DNA from: Erysipelotrichia bacterium
GTDB lineage: Bacteria; Bacillota_I; Bacilli_A; Erysipelotrichales; Erysipelotrichaceae
Reading direction: 5' to 3'
Assembly (NCBI GenBank): GCA_018333955.1
Contig: JAGXSD010000030.1
Location: 85,760 to 149,759 of the forward strand
Length of the DNA: 64,000 bases
Position numbers and translations under genes: made by a program. Positions 1 through 9,891 of this stretch are shown here, one piece after another. The notes beneath the pieces were generated by a model. That model worked only from the letters and a program-made list of their open reading frames with translations. It was not told where the DNA came from and did no database searches. Numbering within the stretch: the stretch's first letter is position 1; every line of letters begins with the position of its first letter.

Positions 1-312
1 CCCTGCACCTTTTTCAAACGGATGTTCACTCACCCAAGATTCATAAACTTGAGCTAAGGTTTCATCCACGTGGACTCGTCCACTTTGTCTTAATCCATCG
101 AGAATATTGATGGTGTAATCAACATTCACCAATCCTCCTGAACCGGTACCACTCTTATAGTAACTGTTTTGGATACGTCCAAATACAGCTACTTTTTCGT
201 TGTGGCAGATCGGTAAAGATTGGTGATCATTCTTAAGTAATACTGCCCCTTCTGCCGCAACAATTCGTGCAAACTCTGCAAATCCTTCTAAACGACTTTG
301 ATTGTATTCCAT
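1..312 (-). CDS. GH3 beta-glucosidase, N-terminal part, runs off the window
   Basis: The 104 readable codons begin with MEYNQSRLEGFAEFAR and include GAVLLKND..LPI and YYKSGTGSGGLVNV. These are features of the GH3 alpha/beta-sandwich domain, here placed at the N-terminus as in the swapped-domain Firmicutes beta-glucosidases. There is no signal peptide, so the enzyme should be cytosolic and split imported gluco-oligosaccharides. The ATG at 312 is preceded by AAGGAG at good spacing. It is divergent from the GH16 gene at 418 and shares the operator-bearing gap with it. The catalytic barrel lies outside the window, so the substrate is inferred from context. Confidence 0.75.
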   Translation of the reverse strand, partial: MEYNQSRLEGFAEFARIVAAEGAVLLKNDHQSLPICHNEKVAVFGRIQNSYYKSGTGSGGLVNVDYTINILDGLRQSGRVHVDETLAQVYESWVSEHPFEKGAG

Positions 313-360
313 GGTTGCTCCTTATTAATTTATTTATTTAAATGATGGTTCCCATCATAT

Positions 361-397
361 TGAAAACGTTTTCTTTGACCTCATTATTATGTATAAT
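361..397 (+). promoter_or_regulatory. Divergent promoter region with cre/LacI-type operator
   Basis: Positions 361-374 read TGAAAACGTTTTCT. This contains the perfect palindrome GAAAACGTTTTC and matches the cre consensus TGWAARCGYTWNCW at all positions. A TATAAT -10 lies at 392-397 for the GH16 gene at 418, so the palindrome covers the expected -35 region. The same 12-mer recurs upstream of 16641 and 18412. Either CcpA or the LacI-family protein at 19445-20446 could bind it. Confidence 0.75.
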
Positions 398-417
398 GAA
401 GGAAAGAGAGAATCCTT

Positions 418-1299
418 ATGAAAAAATCTATTCCTTTAATATTGCTTTTGTTAGCCTCAGCATGTGCTCCTAAGCCCCCTGTTGTGACTCCTCCAAATAA
501 CTGTAAATCAACGGGCTATACCTATGATTTAGAAGATCTGACTTATGAACTTGTCTGGTCGGATGAATTTGATGTGGATGGAGAACCCGATCCACAGAAA
601 TGGTCATACGATGTAGGAGGACATGGTTGGGGTAATCAAGAACTTCAATATTACACAAAAGGTGAGAATGTTGAAGTTAAAGATGGAAAACTAGTCATTG
701 AAGCTCGCAAGGAAACTCGAGGTCCGAATGCTTTCACCTCGACTCGCTTAGTAAGCAAAAACAAAGGTGATTTCCGTTATGGTAAGTTTGAAGTGTATGC
801 TAAACTTCCAGATACTTTAGGATCATGGTCTGCGGTATGGATGCTTCCAACCGTGAACCAATATGGTGGATGGCCAAGATCGGGAGAAATCGATATCATG
901 GAGTATGTCGTCCAAGATTTAAATATCGTTCATGGCACAGTTCATACTGGTCGATACAATCATATCGATGGCACCCAACAAGGATTCTCACGATCACTTC
1001 ATGATGTCAGTAATACATTCCACTTATACACAATCGAATGGCTTCCTGATCAAATACGTTATTATCTCAATGGAGAATTTGTATATCGATTTAAACCTTC
1101 TTTATTTATCACTTGTCCAACAAGTCAACATTGGCCATTTGATATTCCATTCCACCTTATCTTTAATATCGCCGTCGGTGGTTCATGGGGTGGTGCACGT
1201 GGTGTTGCCGAGGAAGGTTGGCCTACAACCATGGAAATAGATTACATTCGTGTATATCAAGCTGTGGAAATGAATGACATTATTGAAAACAGAAGGTAA
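418..1299 (+). CDS. Secreted lipoprotein GH16 endo-beta-1,3-glucanase (laminarinase)
   Basis: 293 aa. The N-terminus is a lipoprotein signal ending in the lipobox LASAC (Cys16), followed by a proline-rich linker and one GH16 beta-jellyroll domain from about residue 40 to the end. The catalytic signature GEIDIMEY gives E157 (nucleophile), D159 and E162 (acid/base), the ExDxxE form typical of bacterial laminarinases. W-rich motifs such as WSAVWMLP and VGGSWGG are also present. Anchored outside the membrane, it should cut long beta-1,3-glucan chains into importable pieces. The GH30 gene follows 9 bp downstream, so the two are probably co-transcribed from the promoter near 392. Exact specificity (1,3 versus mixed 1,3-1,4) cannot be told from sequence. 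Confidence 0.9.
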   Translation: MKKSIPLILLLLASACAPKPPVVTPPNNCKSTGYTYDLEDLTYELVWSDEFDVDGEPDPQKWSYDVGGHGWGNQELQYYTKGENVEVKDGKLVIEARKETRGPNAFTSTRLVSKNKGDFRYGKFEVYAKLPDTLGSWSAVWMLPTVNQYGGWPRSGEIDIMEYVVQDLNIVHGTVHTGRYNHIDGTQQGFSRSLHDVSNTFHLYTIEWLPDQIRYYLNGEFVYRFKPSLFITCPTSQHWPFDIPFHLIFNIAVGGSWGGARGVAEEGWPTTMEIDYIRVYQAVEMNDIIENRR

Positions 1300-1308
1300 A
1301 GGAATCCT

Positions 1309-2772
1309 ATGAATATGAAACAACTATTAACTGCAGGTTTAAGCTCTATGATGGTGGCATGTGTCCCAAATACACCTGAACCAAGTGAACCCGACAAAGT
1401 CTATTCGATTGAAGGTCCAGTCTCAGTGTATATGTCTACTGTCGATCAGACACATCTTTTTACTCAAGTTGAAGATGCTCAGCTCTTTTTAAAACAAGAC
1501 GCACCCTCATCTGGATTTGATATCACCCTCAATCCAAACAAGCAATTTCAAACTATTTTAGGCTCTGGGGCATCCTTTACAGATTCTTCGGCTTATCTTA
1601 TCAATCAGGTGTTGTCCTTAGAAGATAAAGAAGACTTAATGAAGAAACTTTTCGATCGTGAAGAAGGCATTGGTTTATCCTTTATTCGTCAACCGATGGG
1701 AGCTTCTGATTTTGCACGGACCATGTATACCTATAATGATCGTCCAAAAGGTGAAACTGATGAATCTTTAGAATACTTTTCAATCGATCATGATCGTGCA
1801 GATATTATCCCTTTACTTAAACAAGCTTTAGAACTCAATCCTTCCATTAAGATTATGGCCAGCCCATGGACTGCGCCTGGATGGATGAAGTCTACTGATC
1901 ATTGGATTGGTGGTCAACTTAATCCTCAAAACTATGAAGTGTATGGACAATACTTTGCCCGTTTCATTCAAGCCTATCAAGCAGAAGGTCTTGATATTTA
2001 TGCCATTACTCCTCAAAATGAACCGTTATATGTTCCTGCACATTATCCAGGAATGGGCATGAATGCCATGCAACAAACCAATTTCATACGACGTGGTCTT
2101 GTCCCTGCTTTTCAAAAAGCTGGACTAGATACCAAGATTCTCATTTATGATCACAACTGGGATCGTAAGGACTATCCTTTAGATATCTTACGCACTATAC
2201 CCGAACTTGTTTCTGGAGTGGCTTGGCATGTTTATGGGGGTCAAGTGAATGCCATGTCTGAAGTTGTACGTGAATTCCCAAATCATGATGTTTACTTCAC
2301 AGAAGCTTCTGGTGGAGAATGGGTACCTCCTTTTGAAGCAGCCTTCCTTGGAGCTATTAAAACCGGTATTGATGTCTTTAGAAACTACTCTAAGACCTAT
2401 GTCATGTGGAATTTTGCACTTGATGAGAATAATGGACCTGTAGTCCCTGGATTTGGACGGAGTACCGTTCGTGGTATGGTGACCATTAATCAAGAAACAA
2501 AAGAACTTACCTATAATCTTGATTACTATGTTCTAGCGCACTTCAGTAAATTCACTCAACAAGATGCGATCCGGATTGACTCTACAAGGGCAGAAGGGAA
2601 CTTTACAAGTGTTGCATTTCTCAACCCGGATCAAAGCGTGAACTTGGTGGTCTACAACATGGCCAACCAATCACGAAATGCTTTAATTCACTTAAATCAA
2701 CAAACGATTGTCGTCCCTATGCAAGGCAAGGGAGTCGCAACCATAACTTTCAAACTACAAAGCGAAGACTAA
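1309..2772 (+). CDS. Lipoprotein GH30 glucanase (beta-1,6-glucanase type)
   Basis: 487 aa. It has a short N-terminal signal with the lipobox-like MMVAC and then a GH30 (beta/alpha)8 barrel with a C-terminal beta side domain. The acid/base E238 lies in TPQNEP and the nucleophile E332 in YFTEASGGEW. Other family motifs are GSGASFTDSSAYL near the N-terminus and MASPWTAPGWMKS. GH30 members of this kind include glucosylceramidases and endo-beta-1,6-glucanases. Pairing with a GH16 laminarinase favours removal of the beta-1,6 branches of laminarin, which is an inference from context. It lies 9 bp after the GH16 gene and is followed by a terminator. Confidence 0.87.
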   Translation: MNMKQLLTAGLSSMMVACVPNTPEPSEPDKVYSIEGPVSVYMSTVDQTHLFTQVEDAQLFLKQDAPSSGFDITLNPNKQFQTILGSGASFTDSSAYLINQVLSLEDKEDLMKKLFDREEGIGLSFIRQPMGASDFARTMYTYNDRPKGETDESLEYFSIDHDRADIIPLLKQALELNPSIKIMASPWTAPGWMKSTDHWIGGQLNPQNYEVYGQYFARFIQAYQAEGLDIYAITPQNEPLYVPAHYPGMGMNAMQQTNFIRRGLVPAFQKAGLDTKILIYDHNWDRKDYPLDILRTIPELVSGVAWHVYGGQVNAMSEVVREFPNHDVYFTEASGGEWVPPFEAAFLGAIKTGIDVFRNYSKTYVMWNFALDENNGPVVPGFGRSTVRGMVTINQETKELTYNLDYYVLAHFSKFTQQDAIRIDSTRAEGNFTSVAFLNPDQSVNLVVYNMANQSRNALIHLNQQTIVVPMQGKGVATITFKLQSED

Positions 2773-2797
2773 ACAGAAGGAAACTTCTGTTTTTTAT
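2772..2797 (+). terminator. Rho-independent terminator of the GH16-GH30 transcript
   Basis: AACAGAAG (2772-2779), loop GAAA, CTTCTGTT (2784-2791), then a T run. It separates the plus-strand pair from the convergent minus-strand operon. Confidence 0.8.
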
Positions 2798-4569
2798 TAT
2801 CGTGTTTTTAATCCATAACCAATGTCAAATAAGATTTGATTCACATCACGTTGAGAGTTTTGCGAACTGATAACATCGGTATTTGATGTTTTTGGCCATG
2901 TGAATGGTAATTTCCCCGTAAAATCTAAATCTCCATAGAGGACATCGGTAATCCCTGCGGCTTCACTTCCATAAAGCCATGCCATGACAAAGGCATCCCA
3001 GTCCTTAAGTTCTTCATGAATAAGTCTTGGACGTCCTGCTGTTAAAATGGTCACAACAGGTTTATTGCTTGTTTTCGCGAAGTTAATGGCGTCTTGATTA
3101 TCAGGATGCATCATCGACCCAGTTAATGATAAATCAGTGGCATCCCCGACTTCTTCTGCGTATGGAAGTTCAGCCAAGGCTAGAATAACCACGTCAACTT
3201 CATTGATTTTGCTTCTATCGGTGGTAATCATCCCACCATGAGCTGAAGCGACGGCTTCAAAGGCTTTCTTAAGTGTCGTTGCTTGAGGTAAGTTTTGACT
3301 TGAATTTTCACCTTGCCAGCTAAATGTCCAACCTCCACTTGCTAAACCTGCATTATCTATTCCTGGACCAATCAAGAGAATTTTTGCGGTTTTTTGAAGT
3401 GGTAACACTTGATTTTGATTTTTCAGTAGGACTAATGATTTCGCAACGGCTTCTCTTGCTAGGGCTTTGTGTTCATTTGAATTAATAACTGATTCATTGG
3501 CCATTTCAAAGGTATTATCAAGAAGTCCAAGTTGAGTCTTAACATACATGACTCTCTCATACGCATCATCAATACGCTCACGTGAGATATCATTATTTTT
3601 AACTGCTCTAAACATGGTATCAACCACTGACTTCCAATTAAATGGTTGCATCAACATATCAATCCCTGCATTCATGGATTGGACAATTTGTTGGTAAAGA
3701 GATCCTTCTAATTGATGAATCGCTTCCCAATCACTAATGACTAAACCTTTAAAACCAAGTTCTCCTTTGAGGACATCCGTAATCCAATATTTAGATCCAT
3801 GGAGTTTTTCACCATTGATACTACTATAGGAAATCATCACCGTTAATACTTCACCTTCTTGGATCGCCTCGTAATATGGGTAAAGATGGATTCTTCTTAA
3901 CGTTTCTTCATCAAGAGGAGCATCCCCTTGATCTAGTTTGTATCCCGAATCTGGATTAAACTTAGTTGCCCCATCAGCTAGGAAGTGCTTTGCGGTGGCT
4001 GCAATCCCTGTGGATTGTAGCCCTTTGATATAAGCTAGTCCTAATGAAGACACAATATTATGGTCTTCAGAATAACTTTCATACGTTCTTCCCCAACGAA
4101 TATCTTGAGCTACTGCGAGTGTTGGCGCAAAGTTCCAGTGAACTCCGGTGGCTGAGACTTCTTTTCCAGTCGCAACTCCAATGCGATAAAGTAGATCCTC
4201 ATCTTGAGTTGCCCCTAATCCAATATTATGAGGAAAGATCGTTGCCCCTTTTAGATTATTATGCCCATGCACTGCATCGACACCATAGATGATTGGTGTT
4301 GGGGATTGCTTTTGGTATTGAGAGACTAGATTTCTCCATCCAGCCGCATTATTACTGGTAGGATGAGATCCTCCCCCACTTAGAACTGAACCTAAGGTAT
4401 ATTCTAAGCTATCCACATACGCAAAGTTATTACGCTCAGCTTGCACAAGCTGCGCAATCTTTTTAAATAATACTTCATCTTCATTAACTTCAATGGGTTT
4501 TGGAGCACATCCCGCAATCAACGTAAGTGTTAATAATATGCTAATCCATTTTTTAAAGTGAGAAATCAT
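2797..4569 (-). CDS. Lipoprotein GH3 beta-glucosidase / exo-glucanase
   Basis: 590 aa from the ATG at 4569, which has GGAGG upstream and starts the clear signal MISHFKKWISILL with lipobox LIAGC. An in-frame start at 4689 would put 40 unrelated residues in front. The GH3 N-terminal barrel carries GVDAVHGHNN and the nucleophile D280 in VISDWE; the C-terminal sandwich domain starts near residue 365 (SLVLLKN). It resembles BglX-like periplasmic or surface enzymes acting from the non-reducing end of gluco-oligosaccharides. It overlaps the upstream GH5 gene by 17 bp, so translation is probably coupled. It is the last gene of the long operon. Confidence 0.88.
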   Translation of the reverse strand: MISHFKKWISILLTLTLIAGCAPKPIEVNEDEVLFKKIAQLVQAERNNFAYVDSLEYTLGSVLSGGGSHPTSNNAAGWRNLVSQYQKQSPTPIIYGVDAVHGHNNLKGATIFPHNIGLGATQDEDLLYRIGVATGKEVSATGVHWNFAPTLAVAQDIRWGRTYESYSEDHNIVSSLGLAYIKGLQSTGIAATAKHFLADGATKFNPDSGYKLDQGDAPLDEETLRRIHLYPYYEAIQEGEVLTVMISYSSINGEKLHGSKYWITDVLKGELGFKGLVISDWEAIHQLEGSLYQQIVQSMNAGIDMLMQPFNWKSVVDTMFRAVKNNDISRERIDDAYERVMYVKTQLGLLDNTFEMANESVINSNEHKALAREAVAKSLVLLKNQNQVLPLQKTAKILLIGPGIDNAGLASGGWTFSWQGENSSQNLPQATTLKKAFEAVASAHGGMITTDRSKINEVDVVILALAELPYAEEVGDATDLSLTGSMMHPDNQDAINFAKTSNKPVVTILTAGRPRLIHEELKDWDAFVMAWLYGSEAAGITDVLYGDLDFTGKLPFTWPKTSNTDVISSQNSQRDVNQILFDIGYGLKTR

Positions 4570-5569
4570 GGGGTAATACCTCCGCCTCGACGAGCTTTCT
4601 AAAGTTCCAATTAAAACTATCGGATGAAATCTTATAGTTCCAGAAGAACCATCCATAACCACGCTCAAAAGCAAGCAGTTGGTTAGCACTAAAGCTTCTT
4701 AAAGCGAGATGAGTATTGAATCGATCAACATCCTTGAAATGTTGCGGATTAAGTCCAAGTGACCATTCTCCCACAACACAACGAACAATCTTCGATACAC
4801 GATCAATGACTTCAATCTGTTCTTGAAGTGGATATTTAAGATTAAACTCAAGGCTTGATTTATTAAACTTATCATCAAAGCATTGATACAAGTGTAAATC
4901 TAGGATGACATTCTCAAGGGGTTGTGTTTTAAAGAAATCTTCCCACACATCATTTCTAAATGAATCATGAAATACGATGGTGTGATGTGGCTTTAAAATC
5001 TTTCTTAAGCGATGATGCACATCGATATAAAACTGCTTAATGATATTGATATCAATCGTCCAATGAGGTTCATTGAGTGCTTCTATTCCCCAAAGAGCTG
5101 GATGATCTTTATATCGCTCGGCCACTTTTTCAAGAACTTCTATGGTCTTTTCAATATTAGCTGGGTCATGATGCCAAGTTAAGACCCCTTCAATTCCACC
5201 ATTATCAAAACCGTTTTGGCATCCTGGTGCAGTGTGTAAATCAAGAAGTACAGGAATTTGATATTTATGAGCCCAATCCATGGCTAAGTCTAGCCATGGT
5301 AGGCATGAGAAGTATGGTTCATCTTCACCAAATACCCACCAAGGAAATGGAAGTCGCACACAATTTATCTTGTGTTTTGCCAACCAGATAAAATCATCTT
5401 CAGTAATAAAAGTAGACCAATGATGCTTTAAGAAATCATGTGCCGAAGGCTTTTGTAGGGAGAATGCGGTTTCATCTTTTCCATTCACCCCTTCAAATAG
5501 TTCCTTTGACATCCAACGCTCTAAGACTAACCATCCCCCTAAATTGACACCACGAACTTTTTCCAACAT
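4553..5569 (-). CDS. Cytosolic GH5 exo-beta-1,3-glucanase-like enzyme
   Basis: 338 aa, no signal peptide. The start motif RGVNLGGWLVLERWM and the barrel with NCVRLPFPWW, LDLHTAPGCQNG, the acid/base E167 in EALNEP and the nucleophile E268 in VVGEWSLG closely follow the fungal exo-1,3-beta-glucanase type (GH5_9-like). The probable role is hydrolysis of imported laminari-oligosaccharides to glucose. Length is normal for a single-domain GH5. The start ATG lies 3 bp beyond the neighbouring permease stop, so the genes are tightly coupled. The subfamily is my recognition by motif, not a search result. Confidence 0.86.
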   Translation of the reverse strand: MLEKVRGVNLGGWLVLERWMSKELFEGVNGKDETAFSLQKPSAHDFLKHHWSTFITEDDFIWLAKHKINCVRLPFPWWVFGEDEPYFSCLPWLDLAMDWAHKYQIPVLLDLHTAPGCQNGFDNGGIEGVLTWHHDPANIEKTIEVLEKVAERYKDHPALWGIEALNEPHWTIDINIIKQFYIDVHHRLRKILKPHHTIVFHDSFRNDVWEDFFKTQPLENVILDLHLYQCFDDKFNKSSLEFNLKYPLQEQIEVIDRVSKIVRCVVGEWSLGLNPQHFKDVDRFNTHLALRSFSANQLLAFERGYGWFFWNYKISSDSFNWNFRKLVEAEVLPHDFSL

Positions 5570-5571
5570 GT

Positions 5572-6543
5572 TTATTCTCCTGTGATTCCTGTCTTTTCAA
5601 TACCTTCCACAAACTGTTTCTGAACGAAGATGTACATAATCATCATAGGAGCCATCGTGATTAATGTGGCGGCCATCTTAAATGATTCATTAATTCTAAA
5701 TTGTCCTCCAGGAGCTCCTGGAACACTTGCTGACATCCGCTCAAAGATGGAGTCAAAGAGTGATAATTGTAAAGGCATCAACTTCATTGCGGAGCGGACA
5801 AAGGTTGAGGTGATATAACTTTCATTGTAGTTCCACACAAATGAGAACAAGAATACGGTCGCAATAGTGGGCACTGACATCTTAAGGATGATATGAAAGA
5901 AGACTTGCCATGAGGTTGCACCATCAATGCGAGCAGCTTCATCAAGGCTAATTGGAATCATCTTAAAGAAGTTAAGGAATATGAGGATGAGGATGGCTGA
6001 ATACACCCCTTGACCTAGAATGGTCATGAGTAATTGTGGATATAACGTTCCAATGATTTTAAATCCTGTTAAGTTTTGAACAGTTGTGAACATCATCCAT
6101 CTTGGAATTAAAACTAGCGGTACTGGAATCACAAATGACATGAGAATCATCAAGAACCAGAAATTTTTAAACTTAAATTGATATCTCGCAAAGGCAAATC
6201 CAGTCATTGCGGAAACAAAGGTTTGCGCTAAGGCAAGTGAACCAGAGAACCACAATGAATTGAAGATTGTATTGGGCATATCCATGACTGACCATGCCAC
6301 TCTTAAGTTCATCAATGACCAAGATTGTGGCACCCAATCAATTTCAGGATTGATGAGATCGGCAGTAGACATAAAGGTCATTGAAAGCATTCTTAATAAT
6401 GGATATAGGAAGACATAGGCTATCGCAATGAGCAATACATAGACTGCAGAGCGATATATCCAACCATCGGTCATATGATGACCCATAAGTTTGCCTTTAA
6501 TTGCGCTCTCATTCCACACAAACTTTTGTCGTTTAGCTTCCAT
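5572..6543 (-). CDS. ABC sugar transporter permease, MalG type (pair A)
   Basis: 323 aa with about six membrane segments. The cytoplasmic EAA loop reads EAARIDGATSWQVFF, which docks the ATPase in CUT1-type sugar importers. I chose the ATG at 6543 because AGGTGG lies just upstream; a GTG start at 6552 is the alternative. It overlaps its MalF-type partner at 6533 by 11 bp. Together with the solute-binding lipoproteins upstream it should import beta-gluco-oligosaccharides. No ATPase is encoded in the locus. Confidence 0.9.
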   Translation of the reverse strand: MEAKRQKFVWNESAIKGKLMGHHMTDGWIYRSAVYVLLIAIAYVFLYPLLRMLSMTFMSTADLINPEIDWVPQSWSLMNLRVAWSVMDMPNTIFNSLWFSGSLALAQTFVSAMTGFAFARYQFKFKNFWFLMILMSFVIPVPLVLIPRWMMFTTVQNLTGFKIIGTLYPQLLMTILGQGVYSAILILIFLNFFKMIPISLDEAARIDGATSWQVFFHIILKMSVPTIATVFLFSFVWNYNESYITSTFVRSAMKLMPLQLSLFDSIFERMSASVPGAPGGQFRINESFKMAATLITMAPMMIMYIFVQKQFVEGIEKTGITGE

Positions 6544-7528
6544 GTTTGCCACCTACCTTTCTTAGTCGTAGATTTTGCCACTTTTCTTTACGTTGCATAC
6601 GTTTGATGCGTTTTTGTTCTTTCTCAGCTTGTTCTTTACGCTCATCGACGACATATTCATCTTTTGATTTATCTTTTAAGACTGCATAGATGATGCCAAT
6701 CAAGACAAGGATAGTGATACTGTAGATCCATGCATAGGATGATGCGACTCCAAGTCCACCGACTGTATCAAAGATTGCATTTTGAATCATGCCATACACT
6801 GGATTAATTGGGAACATTCCTAGTGATACGACTGTGAATATGGCTGCCACCAGCACAATAGGACGAATAATCGGCATTGTGATCTTCCAAAGAATTTGCC
6901 ATGAGGTAGCTCCATCAATTTGAGCCGCTTCATATAAGTTAGTATTAATCTTTTGAAGTCCACTAAGGAATAAAACAATCGGAATCCCCGTAAACCATAG
7001 TACTAAGGCAAAGTTATTAAAGAGGAACACGATAACATCCGCAAGTTGAGGACTATAACTTTCGATAATCTGATATACAAAGATACGACGCACATTACCA
7101 ATCTGAACATTACCTGAGCTCATCAACTGATTCATGACTGAACCTGAGATGACAATGACTGGTAAGAAATAAATAACGCGGAATGTTGTTCGAAACTTAA
7201 ACTTACCATTGAGTAACAGCGCAAGAATAAATGAAATAATAAGGATTGTTGGCACATACACAATCTCAGTTAGGAAGAATTGGATAAGTGCTGGGGTAAA
7301 ATCAGGATTTCTTAAGAATGCGGTCACATAGTTTTCAATGCCATTGAAGGACGTACTCCAACCCAAGACATTTAACGTAACTTTATGAAAACTTAAATAT
7401 ACGGTGTAAAGAAATGGGAAGAGTGTAAAGATAAAGAATCCGATAAGCCATGGTAAGAGGAAGGTATAACCAAGACGATTTTGTTGCTTCTCGAAATATT
7501 TGCTTGGTTTATTTTTTCTAGTTTTCAT
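6533..7528 (-). CDS. ABC sugar transporter permease, MalF type (pair A)
   Basis: 331 aa. Six or seven hydrophobic segments and the EAA loop EAAQIDGATSWQILW mark it as the MalF-type CUT1 partner of the downstream permease. The C-terminus (about residues 285-331) is a long, highly charged cytoplasmic tail rich in K, R and E. It overlaps the upstream DUF5696-like gene by 4 bp (ATGA), indicating translational coupling. Substrate is inferred from the surrounding glucanases. Confidence 0.9.
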   Translation of the reverse strand: MKTRKNKPSKYFEKQQNRLGYTFLLPWLIGFFIFTLFPFLYTVYLSFHKVTLNVLGWSTSFNGIENYVTAFLRNPDFTPALIQFFLTEIVYVPTILIISFILALLLNGKFKFRTTFRVIYFLPVIVISGSVMNQLMSSGNVQIGNVRRIFVYQIIESYSPQLADVIVFLFNNFALVLWFTGIPIVLFLSGLQKINTNLYEAAQIDGATSWQILWKITMPIIRPIVLVAAIFTVVSLGMFPINPVYGMIQNAIFDTVGGLGVASSYAWIYSITILVLIGIIYAVLKDKSKDEYVVDERKEQAEKEQKRIKRMQRKEKWQNLRLRKVGGKHGS

Positions 7529-9891
7529 GGTTGAACCTCCATCATGATGGCTTTCGCAGATTGTGCATTCACTGTGGTATTCATCACATTGACGTTTGAT
7601 TCTGTGTAATTAATGATGACGGCCATGTTATTATCATACACGTTCATGATGACGCCATTCTCAAGCACAATGCGATCAATCCATTTCGCATGGGTCACTT
7701 GTTTTAAAGCATCATTGACTTCACGATAAATTGATTGAATTAAATCTTGGTATTGAACATATTCTGTGGAATAGAATCTCGCAGAGTTTGTTAAGGTAAG
7801 TTGATAAGAAGGTTCATGAGTTAATACAAATGAAGGTGATAAGTTGTAGTCAATCATTCGCAGCACATCTTGTTTTGTGTAGAATGAGAAATTGGAATAT
7901 GGCGCAAACATCTCCATGTTGTTATTGATGACGAGTTGTAAGAAAGGAACCGTATCGGTTTGAATGAGGAACTGGCTTGAATACACTGGGGCTTGCAGGA
8001 ATCGATCGACATATTTCCATAGATATTCATTTGGCGTTGTAGCCGCAATACTCCAGTTCTCATACATCTTCTCAAAGGTTGATTGATATAAATCAATTGT
8101 CTTGTGGACTTCAGATCCTTCTTTAGAGTATTCACTCATAAGGATGTTAGGAATTCCTTCTACTGTGAGTGAATCATACCCAAGACGAGATAATTTTTGG
8201 CTTTGTTCAAGTAACCATCGTGCACTCACTGAAGGGCGTGCATAACCAAATAAAGTCACTGGCATGGTATCTCTTAATCGATATTCTAGATACCAACCAT
8301 TCATGTGTTTTGCGGCTGTATTTAAGTAATTCACTTGATCTCGATGGATTGTGACATAATCTTGCGACATTGAGACATCATATCCAATAGACTTCGCAAA
8401 ATCATTGAGAGCTTTGAAATCATTTTGTGATCCAATCGCTCGTTTCCATGTTGTTCTTCCAGGATGTCCACTAGTGATCCCCCCACGTTGCCATCCTAAT
8501 AATCCACTACTGACATGATTAATTCCTTTATCTTTTATGTCAGTGAGAATATCTTTCACTTGATTCGCAGTGGTCGCAATCACATCTTCTAATCCAAATA
8601 CACTGCGTTTAATATCTGACATGACAAAATCAAGTCGAATAGGAATATCTCCACGACTTCGAGTAGTGGTTGGTAAACCATCATTCGCTTTTAAATAATC
8701 ACGGTATTTTAAGGCCATTCCCACATAATCAGCTGGATAACCATCTTCTTTTCCATCATTAGCTAAAAAATCATATCTCATTGACATATCAAAATGATTC
8801 CGATCGTCCATGAGTTTGAAGTATCCATCTCCACGACGGTTATAGACTTGATGGAATAATTTATTAATTTCAAAGCGTGGGTAGGCAAAGGTATAGTTAG
8901 TTAGATTTTGCTCTGGAGAAACAATAATATTCATGTATTCTCCACCAGAAGTTGCGTAAGCTACAAATGCCGCTTGACGATTTCCATGCGCAATTCCAAA
9001 AACTGGCATCATTGGAGATTTTAATGGCAAGTAGGACGTTTCTCGTGTGTAATAGAAATCACTTTCCGCAAGGTCTTCACCATAAACATTTCCATTATAC
9101 GATGTCAAACTAGTGTTATGGTCCACAAAACGGATGAGTGCACCTGGTCCATCAGGAACTAAAACATATCCATCAAGTTTTGGATTAGGTACAATGCGTC
9201 GATAAGCATATTGTTCTGGATCCCAGAAAGCTTTTGCGCCTCCGGATGCCCCCATAAATGGTGTCAACATGATTCCCGCAAGTGAGCGAACTCCAGTTCC
9301 CGTAATGTCTTCATCACGGATTTCATAACGAATTCCTTCATCATCAAAGTAAATATGCATTTTGATTTCAATGCTTAATAATTCGAAATTCACATCAAGG
9401 CGGCGATGATTAGGATTGTTATTGACGGTGGCAAGTCTTGAGGTCACTCCCGCATCAGAAGCACTGGATAAACGACGAATAGACGATGAATTATCGTAGT
9501 ACTCTACAGTGAGTAATGAATTCGCAATCCCTGTATACGTGGTATTTAAACGATCTTCAAGTGGTGCGCAATTAATCTTTTCTTCATCAGGAACTAAGTT
9601 ACATGCCTCTTCTAAATATCGATTAAATTCAATATCAATTCCTGTTTTCCAAAGATATCCATTTCGTTTATCTTTGATTGCGATAATATCTCGATCTTCA
9701 CGATAGAAATAACTTAAGTATTCTGTCTCATATAGAAGTTCAAACTCATCTGGTTGAAGATCATCATAGGTGATCGTTTCTGGTGGTAATCCAGTGTCAT
9801 GAGAGGTTGGGATATATACTGATGCCATAATCGCTGATACCGTTAATCCCAACATTAGGATTAATAATACAATGATTTTAGTTCGTGACAT
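7525..9891 (-). CDS. DUF5696-like secreted or membrane-anchored protein of the glucan locus
   Basis: 788 aa. There is one N-terminal hydrophobic segment (about residues 7-27, IVLLILMLGLTVSAIMA), which could be a signal anchor; the rest looks extracellular and soluble. The central part (about 180-480) is rich in aromatic beta-strand sequence; the C-terminal half contains barrel-like stretches such as GYDVSMSQDYVTIH and DSLTVEGIPNILMS. It resembles the DUF5696 proteins found beside carbohydrate ABC transporters in Firmicutes. That assignment is from memory of the family and no function is established. It overlaps both neighbours (14 and 4 bp), so it is an integral part of the operon. It may be an unrecognised glycoside hydrolase-like or glycan-binding protein. 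Confidence 0.6.
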   Translation of the reverse strand: MSRTKIIVLLILMLGLTVSAIMASVYIPTSHDTGLPPETITYDDLQPDEFELLYETEYLSYFYREDRDIIAIKDKRNGYLWKTGIDIEFNRYLEEACNLVPDEEKINCAPLEDRLNTTYTGIANSLLTVEYYDNSSSIRRLSSASDAGVTSRLATVNNNPNHRRLDVNFELLSIEIKMHIYFDDEGIRYEIRDEDITGTGVRSLAGIMLTPFMGASGGAKAFWDPEQYAYRRIVPNPKLDGYVLVPDGPGALIRFVDHNTSLTSYNGNVYGEDLAESDFYYTRETSYLPLKSPMMPVFGIAHGNRQAAFVAYATSGGEYMNIIVSPEQNLTNYTFAYPRFEINKLFHQVYNRRGDGYFKLMDDRNHFDMSMRYDFLANDGKEDGYPADYVGMALKYRDYLKANDGLPTTTRSRGDIPIRLDFVMSDIKRSVFGLEDVIATTANQVKDILTDIKDKGINHVSSGLLGWQRGGITSGHPGRTTWKRAIGSQNDFKALNDFAKSIGYDVSMSQDYVTIHRDQVNYLNTAAKHMNGWYLEYRLRDTMPVTLFGYARPSVSARWLLEQSQKLSRLGYDSLTVEGIPNILMSEYSKEGSEVHKTIDLYQSTFEKMYENWSIAATTPNEYLWKYVDRFLQAPVYSSQFLIQTDTVPFLQLVINNNMEMFAPYSNFSFYTKQDVLRMIDYNLSPSFVLTHEPSYQLTLTNSARFYSTEYVQYQDLIQSIYREVNDALKQVTHAKWIDRIVLENGVIMNVYDNNMAVIINYTESNVNVMNTTVNAQSAKAIMMEVQP

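Noticed and set aside
4044..4292. 82-aa open frame opposite the GH3 gene
   Set aside because: It lies wholly antisense to a well-supported enzyme gene, with no ribosome site and no domain.
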